A stretch of 63,652 bases of DNA from an uncultured Schlesneria sp. (GCA_903858935.1 CAIOKO010000021.1:1-63652); one strand, 5' to 3'; shown: positions 1-9,802, counted from the stretch's first letter. A program made the numbers and translations. Notes: generated from the sequence alone by a model not told the origin.

Positions 1-44
1 GACTGAAAATCCTGGTGTCGGCGGTTCGATCCCGCCTCCAGCCA
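1..44 (+). tRNA. tRNA-Phe (GAA), 3' part only
   Basis: The window opens inside a tRNA. The anticodon loop CTGAAAA gives anticodon GAA (Phe). It is followed by a 5-nt variable loop GTGTC, a T arm (GGCGG, loop TTCGATC, CCGCC), the 3' acceptor strand TCCAGCC and discriminator A at 44. The D arm and 5' acceptor strand lie outside the window. No CCA is encoded. A short T run follows at 46-50. Confidence 0.9.
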
Positions 45-70
45 CTTTTTGTGAGACCTCTGATGTCCTC

Positions 71-122
71 GTTACCAGGCTCCAGCTTGGTAACGACTCT
101 CTTCGAAGCTCTGCTTCGTGAA
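71..122. repeat. dispersed double-hairpin repeat
   Basis: There are two adjacent small palindromes, GTTACCAGGC..GCTTGGTAAC (71-94) and CTTCGAAGCTCTGCTTCG (101-118). The same pair, diverged and in either order, recurs at 1774-1824, 2152-2206, inside each unit of the tandem array at 7702-8503, and at 8468-8494. It is non-coding. Confidence 0.7.
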
Positions 123-243
123 TGGCCAGTTACCCGAAATGGGATACAACATTCGCCCAAAGTCCCCGGACAATTTCCGTGGTATCTTTGTTGACATGGG
201 ACTGTTGCCGACTTACGCGACCAACGTCGCGTCGCCAATCCCG

Positions 244-1638
244 TTATTCAGGAGTGCGACCCGACGCGGTTGTCACCTTAGCGTCGCTAATACAGTACAA
301 GTACTTTTCGCTGCGTAAAAAGAGGCAATTTCCAGCCACGGCGGGTGATGCAGCAAGTTTGCCATCCAGGGGATTTCGTGCCAGTTCTTCGAAGTTTGGC
401 CCGGCCTTCAGCACGTAGGTGATTCCCTCTTCGCTCGGAATATAGATCCGGTCACCAGCGGAGATGGGAGACGCCGCAAACGTCCCTTCCAGTCGCTTTG
501 ACCATTCTGATTTTCCAGTATGGATATTGAAGCAGGACGCGATCCCCCGATCATTCACCAGGTAAAGGTAATCACCCACAACGATCGGTGATGACAGCAG
601 CGGTATGCTTCGGTGCGTCCGCCAGGCAATATGTGTCTTTGTGCAATCGCCGGTCGCCCCTTCTCGAATCGCGAAAAGTGATGGCGTATCGTACCCCGTG
701 CAGACGAAAATCATCCCGTGTGCAGCGGCTGGTTTGGGAACAACTGAGTACCCACTGTATTTGCAATACCACAATTCCGTGCCGTCGTTCGGGTCGTACG
801 CCCACACGCCGTTACCACCGGCGCAGACGACCTGAGTTTGGCCACTGACTTTGACAACCAGCGGCGTACTGTAGGAATGCTGGCTGTCGCGTGGTGTTTT
901 CCAGCGAATTGCACCGGTGTCTGGATCGAGTCCCATCACGAATTGGTGGGCGTCGACCCCTTCTTGAACGTGATCATCATAGTACGGCTGCGTATACCCG
1001 TCGCACAAAATCACCAGCGTTCCGTCAGCGAGGACTGGCGAAGTCGCTGGTCCATGATGCTGGTAGTAAGGAATCACTCGTTGCCAGACAACAGTTCCAT
1101 CCAGTTTCAAGCAGGCCGTGCCAGCCGCCCCGAAATGAACGAACAGGCGATCGCCGTCAAGGAGTGGCGTCGGCGATGCATACCCGTATCGTGCTAAAAC
1201 GCGCCCCGATTTTGTCACATCAAATAACTCATCGGACATCACGATCAGTCGACCAGTGTCGCGGTCAAAGCAAAAGGCGCGGACGCTTCGCCGTCCGTCT
1301 GTCGTCGATGTCACCCAGACACGTTTTCCCTGGACGACAGGGGATGAATAACCCAACCCCGTCACAAGTGTCTTCCAGCGGACGTTCTCGGTTTCGGACC
1401 AGGTCAACGGTAACTCGGCTGTGTCCGCATGACCCTGGCCATCAGGGCCTCGAAACTGCGGCCAGCCAACGTCATCGCGTGAACTGGCGACCGCACTCAC
1501 CTGCTGAATGTCCTCGGCTGACAATATCCGAGAACCTCGCTCAGTCAGCAGCACCATGCATAACGCCGACAGCAAAAGATGGCGAAGCGGCCCGGTAAGA
1601 CAGTTTCGAGGTTTGATCACTTTATGTGTGCGCATCAT
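244..1638 (-). CDS. PQQ-binding-like beta-propeller repeat protein (exported)
   Basis: The 464-residue protein has an N-terminal hydrophobic segment (about 18-41), read as a signal peptide. The motif WPQFRGPDGQG (about 59-69) then begins a chain of WD/PQQ-type blades with recurrent A-x-D-P/G-W patterns (for example VVWQR, AIRWK, ELWYC and SEWSK). Planctomycetes encode many such BamB/PQQ-like propellers. They are outer-compartment proteins, and most have no assigned substrate. Two consecutive ATGs open the gene, and a GAGGAAGAG ribosome site lies just upstream. Nothing around it indicates an alcohol dehydrogenase, so the specific function is unknown. Confidence 0.88.
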   Translation of the reverse strand: MMRTHKVIKPRNCLTGPLRHLLLSALCMVLLTERGSRILSAEDIQQVSAVASSRDDVGWPQFRGPDGQGHADTAELPLTWSETENVRWKTLVTGLGYSSPVVQGKRVWVTSTTDGRRSVRAFCFDRDTGRLIVMSDELFDVTKSGRVLARYGYASPTPLLDGDRLFVHFGAAGTACLKLDGTVVWQRVIPYYQHHGPATSPVLADGTLVILCDGYTQPYYDDHVQEGVDAHQFVMGLDPDTGAIRWKTPRDSQHSYSTPLVVKVSGQTQVVCAGGNGVWAYDPNDGTELWYCKYSGYSVVPKPAAAHGMIFVCTGYDTPSLFAIREGATGDCTKTHIAWRTHRSIPLLSSPIVVGDYLYLVNDRGIASCFNIHTGKSEWSKRLEGTFAASPISAGDRIYIPSEEGITYVLKAGPNFEELARNPLDGKLAASPAVAGNCLFLRSEKYLYCISDAKVTTASGRTPE

Positions 1639-1773
1639 CGACTCTTCCTCGGGTCCTGCAGCATTCGGCAGGGTCGCTTGTCGTGAGTATTTTGCGTGCG
1701 ATCTGTATGCAGATTAGGCACTTACGTCAAGATCGACTAACCCTCGGGCAAGGCGTATCATCTTCGATATCTC

Positions 1774-1824
1774 GTTCCCAAGCTCCCGCTTCGAAACGCC
1801 TTCTTCGAAGTTCCGCTTCATGAA
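1774..1824. repeat. dispersed double-hairpin repeat, diverged copy
   Basis: The sequence starts GTTCCCAAGCTCCCGCTT and then CTTCGAAGTTCCGCTTCATG. It matches the element at 71-122 in both modules but with several substitutions, so the first hairpin is weakened. Confidence 0.6.
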
Positions 1825-2860
1825 TCGGCGATTAACTTTCAACTCAATCGGCCATAGCGAAACGCTGATCAATTCGTGATCGCTTATCACTTTGCACGGC
1901 TGACGATACCCTACCGCCCCTGTGGCGGAGGTCACCGGGCGCCGCTTCGCTCTTCCCTGAGTGATTTGTAACGGCCTTTCAGGCCGCAAAAACATCAGGT
2001 CGAATATTATGGAGTCGGGTGATCACATTTCACAATTGGCCGGGGAAAACGTGATGACGTTTGAAATTTGCTCGAGACGGCCACTTTTGAAATTTGAACC
2101 ACCAACCCCCTCTGGCTTATGCAGCGACAGGGGAACCGGGAAATTTTTTTTGTTACCAGGCTTCGGGTTGGGAACGCCTCTGTTCGACGTATCGATTTGC
2201 GAATCGTAAGCGACCTCAAAATGGAATGAAGCAAAAGATCAGGCCGATGAGAGACACGGACATTTCTCGCCTTGTCCAATTGTCACTGACGAGACCCTTA
2301 TTCCACGGATGCTTTACTGAACCCAGTCGTTCTAGTTTCGGGTCGAATTTGGCTTGATTAAGTTCCAGTTTCAGCCGTCCGTATTGCCTCAGCTAACATG
2401 AAAACGACGTCACATTGATCCGTTGCCCGCATATACCTCAACACAACCAATTTGACGATATTCATTAATATTCGTCGGGCTTCGGAAATACGAAACTTAA
2501 GCTCCCCACGTCTGATGTAGGGCGGTTTGGTTTTGAAAACTTATTAACAAGAGATCCTCAATCCTCACAACAGACCGAGTCCTCCGTCCCGATATGAGTT
2601 ATCGCGATATATCCTTTAATATAAACAGGTTAGTGGCGGGCCGATGTGTCGCCCGGATTGTTGCTGTTTCCGAAATAGGAGCCGACACCAGCAACGACCA
2701 GTCATTACTTCGCTTGTCGTCTGTATCGAAAAAAAGTCGATAAACGCACAGTCGCGAATTGCCTATTTATGAACAGCGACGATTGGAAACGATACGGTTG
2801 TCGTTTAGAATCCTGACAGCGGTTTGAGAAAAACGTCCTTCGTAGGCAGGAGCTTTACAG
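1825..2860. other. long intergenic region, no gene recognised
   Basis: About 1 kb separates the PQQ protein from the tandem paralogues. It holds a third diverged copy of the double-hairpin repeat (2152-2206). The short reading frames here have no recognisable motifs or good ribosome sites. From about 2380 the sequence becomes AT-richer and probably holds the promoter for the gene at 2861; I cannot assign -35/-10 boxes with confidence. Confidence 0.5.
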
Positions 2861-3241
2861 ATGGGTCATAAGCATAAGCCGTCCCCTTCCGTTGCTGGCA
2901 TCAATAAAGCCGCTAGTACGATCAGTTTCATCACAGTGACCGCGCGGGGCGGAGACGTCTTCAAAGATCCAACGACGCTGGTGGTGAGCGGTAACAGTGT
3001 CCAGGATTCGGAAAACGACACTTTGACCTTTAAGGCGGCGATCGTACCGGGTACTGCTACGTCCAATCAGGTCCTGCTGAAGCTACAGGCGCCGGCTCGC
3101 ACAGCACCCGCAGAGGTGGCCGCAATCCCTACGATCACAGATGGAACACTCACCATCACTTTGCAAGATTCGGCAAATTCGTACCTTGTTGCTGATTTCC
3201 CCGTCACATACATCGATAGCGACACTTCACCAATCCCGTAA
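2861..3241 (+). CDS. hypothetical protein, first of two tandem paralogues
   Basis: The 126-residue protein has no signal peptide and no membrane segment. It is rich in Thr, Val and Ile with alternating beta-strand patterns. An AGGAG site lies 9 bases before the ATG. Aligned with the next gene it shares SFI-x-V-x-x-RG-x-D-x-F-x-D near residues 26-42, then DSEN, then LKL, and at the C-terminus DG-x-L-x-ITL-x-DSA and D-x-PVTY. The pattern fits an all-beta domain of unknown role. I do not recognise the family. Confidence 0.72.
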   Translation: MGHKHKPSPSVAGINKAASTISFITVTARGGDVFKDPTTLVVSGNSVQDSENDTLTFKAAIVPGTATSNQVLLKLQAPARTAPAEVAAIPTITDGTLTITLQDSANSYLVADFPVTYIDSDTSPIP

Positions 3242-3355
3242 CGGACAACGCTGGCGAACGTGTCACTCGATCTGAACGATGTAAACAGTTCCAATCGGGC
3301 GGGCTGCACAAACGAGTATATTTTCAAATGCCTCTACTCATAAGGTAGGTTAGAA

Positions 3356-3730
3356 ATGCCAATTACACGTCAGGTTGCTGCTATTGCGCCTCATTTTATC
3401 AATTCAACGCACGGTAAAACCAGCTTCATCAAAGTGGTTACACGGGGCATTGATGAATTTGTTGATTACAAAACTATTACAGTAAAAGTAAACCCTGTAG
3501 AGGATTCGGAAAATGCAGGCCTGAAATTTGCGGTAACGGTTGTGAAATACAGAAGTCATAAGACTCAGGCGGTGCTGAAGTTGGAGGCAATCAATCCCCC
3601 CAAAAGTTTGACAACACTCAATGTTAGTTTGACGCCTACGGATGGACTACTCTCGATCACTTTGGTTGATAGTGCTGTAGAGGCAAAAATTGTTGATTTG
3701 CCTGTAACGTACGTCAACGAGACTCTTTGA
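3356..3730 (+). CDS. hypothetical protein, second of two tandem paralogues
   Basis: The 124-residue protein aligns end to end with the preceding protein, at roughly one third identity by eye. Shared blocks are SFI-x-V, RG-x-D-x-F, VEDSEN, LKLEA, DG-x-LSITL-x-DSA and D-x-PVTYV. No export signal is visible. A GGTAGG site precedes the ATG. It lies 114 bases after its partner and converges with the large kinase gene. The divergence implies an old duplication with both copies kept. Function is unknown. Confidence 0.72.
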   Translation: MPITRQVAAIAPHFINSTHGKTSFIKVVTRGIDEFVDYKTITVKVNPVEDSENAGLKFAVTVVKYRSHKTQAVLKLEAINPPKSLTTLNVSLTPTDGLLSITLVDSAVEAKIVDLPVTYVNETL

Positions 3731-3755
3731 TCCCTGTCGCTTCTGTTAGTCCGTA

Positions 3756-6530
3756 CTATTGAGAAACATCCAGCTTTCGTTGGAAGCGTGTGTCATCTGG
3801 TGAGTTTTCAAGGGCCGCGCTTCGTTCGGATTCCGCTTTCTGAAACAACAATGTTGGGTCTCCGTCTTTGAGTCTCACGGCAATGTGTCCCAGTCCTGCA
3901 TAGGATTTTCCCAGTTCCCATCGCAGTTCAGAGAGCTTCGGATATTTCGCAACTAATCCCGCGTTTAAGTCCTTACCCTCCTCGTAATTATTGCGAGCTT
4001 TTCGTAATAACTCGTGGCTCGGGTCCATTTCCAGATCGTTCGCGCGACCGAGTCGAATTTCTCCAAGAATATTAAGAGTTGAAGCGACAGACTCTTGATA
4101 GACAGGTACGAGAGGATACGTTTCTTCCAGGGTTTTTAGTGCCTTGATTGCTTCAGTGACAAGCGTTTCAGCATTTAACGCATCTTCTGGCTTGCCTGTC
4201 TTCGCCCAGGTCATAGCCTGCTGAATTCGAAAGGCGGCATCGGCGTGTACGATATCGGCGTTATTGACGGTTCTTGATGTCGTTTTGAGAAGTTCGGCAA
4301 GTTGTCCGATGGCGGCGTTGTGATCCTTCAGGGCACCATCCAGATCGCCGCACTCACGTTTCATGATCGCCGACAGATTGATTGCCGCAGCGAGTAGAAA
4401 AGGATCATAAGGAATTCGTCCGTCGGGATTTCCCTCAAGCAACCCACTCAACAATTTTTCCGCTTCTGTAATGTTAGACGTCACCCCGACCTTCAGATGG
4501 TTACCGAGTCGATGATCGATCAACCCGAGATTCAATCGTCCCAGCGCGATGGTTCGTTTTAACGAGGGATTGTTTTCGCCTTGAGTTGGCTCTCCGGCAA
4601 GTTCGAGCGATCGATTTAGCATTTGCTGTGCGTCGAGTAGTTGGCCTTGCCTGATTCGAAGATGAGCGTAATCTCGCAGTGAATTCGCAAGTTGTAGTTT
4701 CTCGAATTTCTCGCCGGGAAACTTCGACGCGAGTGCTTCACGGAGCGCAATCGATTCCTCGTAAAAACCCTCGGCTCGATCGGTGTCGTATGTGAGTCGA
4801 TGGAAATTCGCGGTAAATCGAAAGATTTGGGACGCACGTCGGGCCAATTGGACGTCGTCCGGCTCTTGTTTTAGAAATGCCCGGCAGGCATTGGAGGCGG
4901 TGGTCAGCAATTCGGCACGCCGATTGTGTAATGTCGGCTCCATGGCGAATTCTGGCTCGGAAGTTTCAATCAACTTAATGATCTGAAAACTTTGTGCTCG
5001 CGAGATATCATAGTTCTTAACCGCAATACGCCGCTGGTATTCCGTTTTGCGTTGCGCGGCCAAAATCAACGCCGTGCTGAAACCCAGTCCAATCGCGGAG
5101 CACAACAGGAAAATTCCAGCGCTGACGACGGCTGATCGATGACGCCGCGACCAGCGTCCACACCGGGACAGCCAGGTTTCCGGGTAGGCTAAGACGGGCT
5201 CGTCCGCTAGCCAGTTCTCGATGTCTGATGCCAGTTCCAGCGCGGTGGCGTATCGATTCTTCGGTTCGAGTGCCATGGCCTTGAGGCAGATCGCGTTCAG
5301 AGGCGGAGGAATTTCAGGCTTCAATTCTTTCGGCGGCGGAAAATCACCTCGACGGACTTTGGCAAGAATCACGTCACGATCGAGATCTTGAAACGGCTTT
5401 TCACCAGTGAGCAGCGCGTATAACGTGGAACCCAGACTGTAGATGTCGCATGCAGGGCCGACATTTGTAAGACCTGCGGCCTGTTCGGGACTCATAAATG
5501 CGGGCGTTCCCACAATTGTTCCCTCGAGCGTCGGATCGCTACCGCTTCCCAGGGACGGGCGCAATGTCCGTTCATCTTGAAGACTCGCCAACTGACGCAG
5601 CTCGCCTCGATCTACGGAATCTGTCTTGGCAAGACCCCAGTCGACAACCAGTGTTTCCCCATATTTTCCGATCATGATGTTGCCGGGTTTGAGGTCTCGA
5701 TGCAGTACCCCTCGACTGTGTGCGTATTCGATCGCGTTACAGACATCGATAAACCGTCCCAGCAATTGCCTGAACGCCAGTTCTTTTGAACCTTGATCGA
5801 CTCTGTTGGGGTTGTCGGCCCGGTGAAACGCTTCAATAGCCTCCTTGAGGCTATCGCCCCTGATGAATCGCATGGCGTAATAGGGTCTGCCGTCGGGACC
5901 ACTTCCCAGCGCGTAGACCGGCACAATTCCAGGATGTTCCAGCCCGCCGGTAATTTCGGCTTCCAGCAAAAAACGATCACGACTGAAGGGGTCGTCCGCG
6001 TGCCGAGCCTGAATCTCTTTAATGGCAACTTCCCGATTCAGTTCCTGATCCAGGGCAACAGAGACCAGTCCCAATCCCCCTTTTGCATGGGGGCGTAAAA
6101 GCCGAAACCGTCCGAGAGGTGCGCGTCCGTTGAAGGGCATCGTTGTTGCATGTGCTTCATCATGCGGTGTCGATTGACCCACGTGTACCAGGCTGGCCTC
6201 CAGATCGGCATCGTTAAGTTTCTGAAGGTCAAATCTCACAGGGGAAGCCGTGCTCAATGACGCCAGACTTCTTTCAGCGTTACCACCATGTTTTTTCAGG
6301 AACAGGCCAACGAGAGATTCAAGAACTTGACGCTGGTCGAGCGACATCGCTCGCTGGTTTTCCAAGATTTCCGCCAATTTCCGCGACTTGTCATGCACCC
6401 ACGAGTCGAAGGCCGCAATGAACTGTTCGCGCGTGACGAAATCGTTTTGGAGTGCAAGGATACCGAAAAGCAGTTGTTCGTTTGCCAGGAACTTGGCCGG
6501 CTCGCCCCCCGAACCCTGCGGTTGTGACAT
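3756..6530 (-). CDS. Ser/Thr protein kinase with transmembrane helix and TPR-like C-terminal region
   Basis: The chosen start gives 924 residues. A GGGAG site lies about 10 bases before this ATG, whereas an upstream in-frame start (6656) has no ribosome site and would add an unlikely hydrophobic leader. An N-terminal helical segment (about 15-80) precedes the kinase domain (about 141-440). The ATP lysine is K171 in AIKE, the catalytic loop is HRDLKPGN (277-284), DFG is replaced by DWG (297-299), and the activation-segment GTPAFMSPE motif is present. The glycine loop is degenerate (KGGLGLVS). One membrane helix (about 467-491) is followed by a ~430-residue helical, TPR-like region. This is a typical planctomycete membrane kinase; its ligand and targets are unknown. 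Confidence 0.9.
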   Translation of the reverse strand: MSQPQGSGGEPAKFLANEQLLFGILALQNDFVTREQFIAAFDSWVHDKSRKLAEILENQRAMSLDQRQVLESLVGLFLKKHGGNAERSLASLSTASPVRFDLQKLNDADLEASLVHVGQSTPHDEAHATTMPFNGRAPLGRFRLLRPHAKGGLGLVSVALDQELNREVAIKEIQARHADDPFSRDRFLLEAEITGGLEHPGIVPVYALGSGPDGRPYYAMRFIRGDSLKEAIEAFHRADNPNRVDQGSKELAFRQLLGRFIDVCNAIEYAHSRGVLHRDLKPGNIMIGKYGETLVVDWGLAKTDSVDRGELRQLASLQDERTLRPSLGSGSDPTLEGTIVGTPAFMSPEQAAGLTNVGPACDIYSLGSTLYALLTGEKPFQDLDRDVILAKVRRGDFPPPKELKPEIPPPLNAICLKAMALEPKNRYATALELASDIENWLADEPVLAYPETWLSRCGRWSRRHRSAVVSAGIFLLCSAIGLGFSTALILAAQRKTEYQRRIAVKNYDISRAQSFQIIKLIETSEPEFAMEPTLHNRRAELLTTASNACRAFLKQEPDDVQLARRASQIFRFTANFHRLTYDTDRAEGFYEESIALREALASKFPGEKFEKLQLANSLRDYAHLRIRQGQLLDAQQMLNRSLELAGEPTQGENNPSLKRTIALGRLNLGLIDHRLGNHLKVGVTSNITEAEKLLSGLLEGNPDGRIPYDPFLLAAAINLSAIMKRECGDLDGALKDHNAAIGQLAELLKTTSRTVNNADIVHADAAFRIQQAMTWAKTGKPEDALNAETLVTEAIKALKTLEETYPLVPVYQESVASTLNILGEIRLGRANDLEMDPSHELLRKARNNYEEGKDLNAGLVAKYPKLSELRWELGKSYAGLGHIAVRLKDGDPTLLFQKAESERSAALENSPDDTRFQRKLDVSQ

Positions 6531-7417
6531 GATCGGTACACTCCCTGTTATTAACGCAAATCTGAGCAAAAAAGTCAGAGCAATGAGACAAGCATCAAAG
6601 GGGAGCACTCCGATCAGGCTGTTCGTCATTTGAGCACGCCACGCGAATGAACGCAATCAAATCGAGAATCCTCAGTTTTTAGAAGTGAGGGACTCTGCAC
6701 TTTTGCAAAACAGATGCTGGTTTAGGCGAGGTGATTGTTATTGCCAGCGATCGATCAAGAATGAGCCTCTGCAAGCGGTTCGTCACGAGCTTCCGCTCCA
6801 TCAACCCGACGAACGCTGGAGACACTTCTGACGTCAAATTCTTCAACAGGTGACTCAAAAACATTCCCTCCCTTTTAAAAAGGAGGCTTGTGTTGGGTTG
6901 TTCCAATTGAAAAATGCGGAGACGGTAAGCACCTTCCAAATGCGAAGACGGATTCCTTTTTCTTCTATTGACTTGCGACTTTCCTGCTTCTAGTATTCTT
7001 GTCGGTATGTTGTGTTTTGTTGCGGCCGGGTGTTCCGGACGGGACGAAGGCAGGAAACGGAACATCGCACTCCCGTGCAGACAACGCGATTAATCAGAAG
7101 CAGTAACAATTTGAACAGAGACCAGAAAACGAGCAAAAGAAAGATTGAAACACTAATCAGCACTCATCTCCGTTAATCAGAGATTTCAAAATGCGCTTGA
7201 TTTCTGCCGACTCTTAATTCGTCAGATTTCTTTCGCATTTCCAAGATGTTTGTTTGGTCTTGGTGGGTGCCGCTACGGCTGGAGAATCGTTTTGGGAAAG
7301 TCGTTCGTAGAAAAAGCGGTCTGTCGTTGACGATTTTTTTGTGTTGTCGCCTTTCCATTTACTTCGAATCATTTTTCCAGTCGCTATGGCTTGCCTTCCC
7401 GAAGATCAGCCGAGAAT
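6531..7417. other. intergenic region, no gene supported
   Basis: Upstream of the large kinase. It includes a perfect small palindrome of the CCTCC/GGAGG type (6867-6886) and AT-rich sequence. The one frame over 120 codons, on the minus strand at 6679-7065, has no recognisable domain and overlaps the palindrome, so I do not call it. Sequence from about 7280 onward belongs to the repeat island that follows. Confidence 0.5.
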
Positions 7418-7493
7418 GAAGTTGGTCAACTTGGCCAAATTCAAAGTTGAAAAAACGCCTATAAAAAAGGAACTTGGCCAACTCGACCAACTT
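7418..7493. repeat. TTGGCCAA-rich ~75-bp dispersed element, diverged copy
   Basis: The ends carry GTTGGTCAACTTGGCCAA and AACTTGGCCAACTCGACC, around a core of the form AACGCCTATAAAAAAGGAA. The same arrangement, with core GCCTATGAAACAGGGAA, is repeated four times at 7702-8503. It is present in reverse orientation at 33955-34038 and 34259-34323. Confidence 0.7.
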
Positions 7494-7701
7494 TCTTTTC
7501 GAGGGCTGCGATGAGTGCCAGCCGAAGCGGCAGTGAGTAGTAAGTAGTGATGAGTGAGTAGAAAGTAGATAAATCAAGGAATTGTTTTTCTTGGTTTTGT
7601 CTACTTTTCATTTACTACGACTCAACTTAGTGCCGCTTCGGCTGGTGGCCTCGAAGAGTCGATTGAACTCTACGAAGCGATCAGGAAGTGTGAAGTTGGT
7701 C

Positions 7702-8503
7702 AAGTTGGCCAACTTCGAACCTGCACAAAAGCCTATGAAACACGGAACTCGGCCAACTTGGCCAACTTTTTTCCGAACTTTGGCGAGTGGATGGATTAAA
7801 GTTGAATTGGGATTTTGAATCGTAAGGCGACTCACCGTTCACGAAGCGGAGCTTCGAAGAGTGGCGTTACCAAGCAGGAGCTTGGTAACGAGAGTTGACG
7901 GGAAGTTGGCCAACTTCGAACCTGCATAAAAGCCTATGAAACAGGGAACTTGACCAACTTGGCCAACTTTTTTTTAATTTCGGCGAGTGGATGGATAAAA
8001 GTTGAATTGGGATTTTGAATCGTAAGGTGACTCACTGTTCACGAAGCAGAGCTTCGAAGAGTGGCGTTACCAAGCAGGAGCTTGGTAACGAGAGTTGACG
8101 GGAAGTTGGCCAACTTCAAACCTGCATAAAAGCCTATGAAACAGGGAACTTGGCCAACTTGGCCAACTTTTTTCTGAATTTCGGCGAGTGGATGGATTAA
8201 AGTTGAATTGGGATTTTGAATCGTAAGGTGACTCACCGTTCACGAAGCAGAGCTTCGAAGAGAGGCGTTACCAAGCAGGAGCTTGGTAACGAGAGTTGAC
8301 GGGAATTTGGCCAACTTCGAACCTGCATAAAAGCCTATAAAACAGGGAACTCGGCCAACTTGGCCAACTTTTTTCTGAATTTCGGCGAGTGGATGGATTA
8401 AAGTTGAATTGGGATTGTGAATCGTAAGGTGACTCACCGTTCACGAAGCAGAGCTTCGAAGAGTGACGTTACCAAGCTGGAGCTTGGTAACGAGATAAAG
8501 AGG
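7702..8503. repeat. tandem array of four ~200-bp units
   Basis: Unit starts are at 7702, 7903, 8103 and 8304 (periods 201, 200 and 201). Each unit contains a TTGGCCAA palindromic block, the core GCCTATGAAACAGGGAACT, and a second block AACTTGGCCAACTT with a T run. Then follow a segment GGCGAGTGGATGGATTAAAG and the double-hairpin module CTTCGAAG and GTTACCAAGC..GCTTGGTAAC. The units differ at only a few positions. Short minus-strand frames of 65 codons recur once per unit and are a by-product of the repetition. The array is too long in period and too uniform to be a CRISPR. Confidence 0.92.
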
Positions 8504-8537
8504 CTCAGCAGGAGCTTCGCCCTCCCAAAAATGAAAT

Positions 8538-9254
8538 TCATTCTGTCAGTTTGCTGGCGATATAGCTGATGGCTCGGGGGGCCATCGCGTTTGCGTAGTT
8601 CCAGCCATAGCCGCCGTGGGTGGTTTGAAAATCCTCTTCGAAGGTGATGCCGGTGGATGACAGTTTGCTGGCGAGGGTTAACACTCCGTCGATGCAATAG
8701 TGATCGGCGGGATCGCATAGCATTAATTGATGCCTGGGGTAATTCAATGGGTGCAGATGCAGAGTTGCGGTCCGTTGGCGAGCCGCTTCGCGGTCGGGAA
8801 AAATTGTGTCGAGAGTTGTTCCGTGCCCCCACCAGGTGTCGAAATCGATTTTCGGTGAGATCGCAACGACTGTCGGAAATTTTCTGGCGTGACGATAAGT
8901 CAGTTGAAGAGCCCCCTGTCCTCCCATCTCGACGCCGCACACAGCGATCCTGGGTGGTTCCAACTGAAATTGCTGCTGGCAGAACGCAGGTAGATGTTGA
9001 GCGAGAAAATCGATGGGACTGAGTTCTTTGTCAAACGGTTCATGAATGGCGTCGGTCCACCAGCAATGTGGTCCGATGGGACAGAGGCCGATCAGGTTGT
9101 GTTTTTTAATTACCCCGGTGTAAGCCTCGTTATCCCGAAGCGTGGTTCCGTCGTACCCATGCAAAAATAAGACGATTCCAAGGGGTGCCACGTCTGACGG
9201 CGGAACAAAAACATCTGCCGGCTTGCCCGCGATTTCGATTTTCGACCAACTCAT
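8538..9254 (-). CDS. alpha/beta-hydrolase fold esterase-like protein with altered nucleophile elbow
   Basis: The 238-residue protein resembles the esterase D / S-formylglutathione hydrolase-type alpha/beta hydrolases. It has an oxyanion-strand motif LFLHGYDG (29-36), the segment PIGPHCWWTD, and an elbow followed by GGQGAL. The elbow reads CGVEMGG (106-112), so the usual nucleophilic Ser is Glu109. A candidate acid (D181 or D184, in CDPADH) and base His213 (TTHGG) are present. I chose the ATG at 9254, preceded by GGAAG, because the upstream extension to 9365 adds 37 residues with no family match. It may be a non-catalytic or mechanistically altered member. Confidence 0.78.
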   Translation of the reverse strand: MSWSKIEIAGKPADVFVPPSDVAPLGIVLFLHGYDGTTLRDNEAYTGVIKKHNLIGLCPIGPHCWWTDAIHEPFDKELSPIDFLAQHLPAFCQQQFQLEPPRIAVCGVEMGGQGALQLTYRHARKFPTVVAISPKIDFDTWWGHGTTLDTIFPDREAARQRTATLHLHPLNYPRHQLMLCDPADHYCIDGVLTLASKLSSTGITFEEDFQTTHGGYGWNYANAMAPRAISYIASKLTE

Positions 9255-9802
9255 GAACTTCTTCCACGATCTTGCGACAACTGCTGACGATCTCCACAAT
9301 CGTGGTGGAAAATCGTTTACTGGAATCAACCAGAGTAGCGGGTTTAACGCTCGCCGTTCAGTCATCCCCCTAACAAACAGAGCGATTCAGATTTTCACGA
9401 TAGCAAAAGCAGCGTGCCTCGGTTATGGAGTCCTCGACATGGTTGTACTCAACGGAATACGCTGCGTTAGATCGCACGGCCTCGTCGAAGACCCCAAAGA
9501 GGCTTCGCCGCAGACCAGAGTAGCCATCATCGCTCCGCGGATGAGCATTGTTCGAGAACCACGCGAACACCAATCGGGATGTTTTCAAATCAGAAATTCA
9601 AACGAAGTATTTGTTCCGATGCTAAGGCAACGCTTGAATCGTTTACGACACATGCTCATCACACAGAGCGATGATGGTTACTTTGGAAGAAACTCCAAAA
9701 CTTGACTGAAATGTCAGGTTGCAGACTCGAAGACTCCAGAACCGTGCCAGCCCTAGGTTGAAACACGAATCCGTCCCCCTTATAGAAAATCTGGCAATTC
9801 GG
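9255..9802. other. divergent intergenic region
   Basis: About 550 bp lies between the divergent esterase-like gene and hpt, so promoters for both should be here. I see no RNA gene, no clear hairpin terminator and no coding signal that beats the background. The 187-codon plus-strand frame through this stretch overlaps the esterase gene and has no recognisable motif. Confidence 0.4.

Noticed and set aside
891-1598. 235-codon plus-strand frame opposite the PQQ protein
   Set aside because: Arg/Pro-rich shadow of the real minus-strand gene; no start context or domain.
6679-7065. 128-codon minus-strand frame upstream of the large kinase
   Set aside because: No domain, poor start, and it crosses a CCTCC/GGAGG palindrome.
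7608-8437. Recurrent 65-75-codon minus-strand frames in the tandem array (7608-7835, 8039-8236, 8240-8437)
   Set aside because: They repeat once per 200-bp unit, consist of palindromic repeat sequence and have no ribosome site or domain; they are a by-product of the array.
7702-8503. CRISPR array
   Set aside because: Units are ~200 bp with no short direct repeats separated by unique spacers, and no cas genes are nearby.
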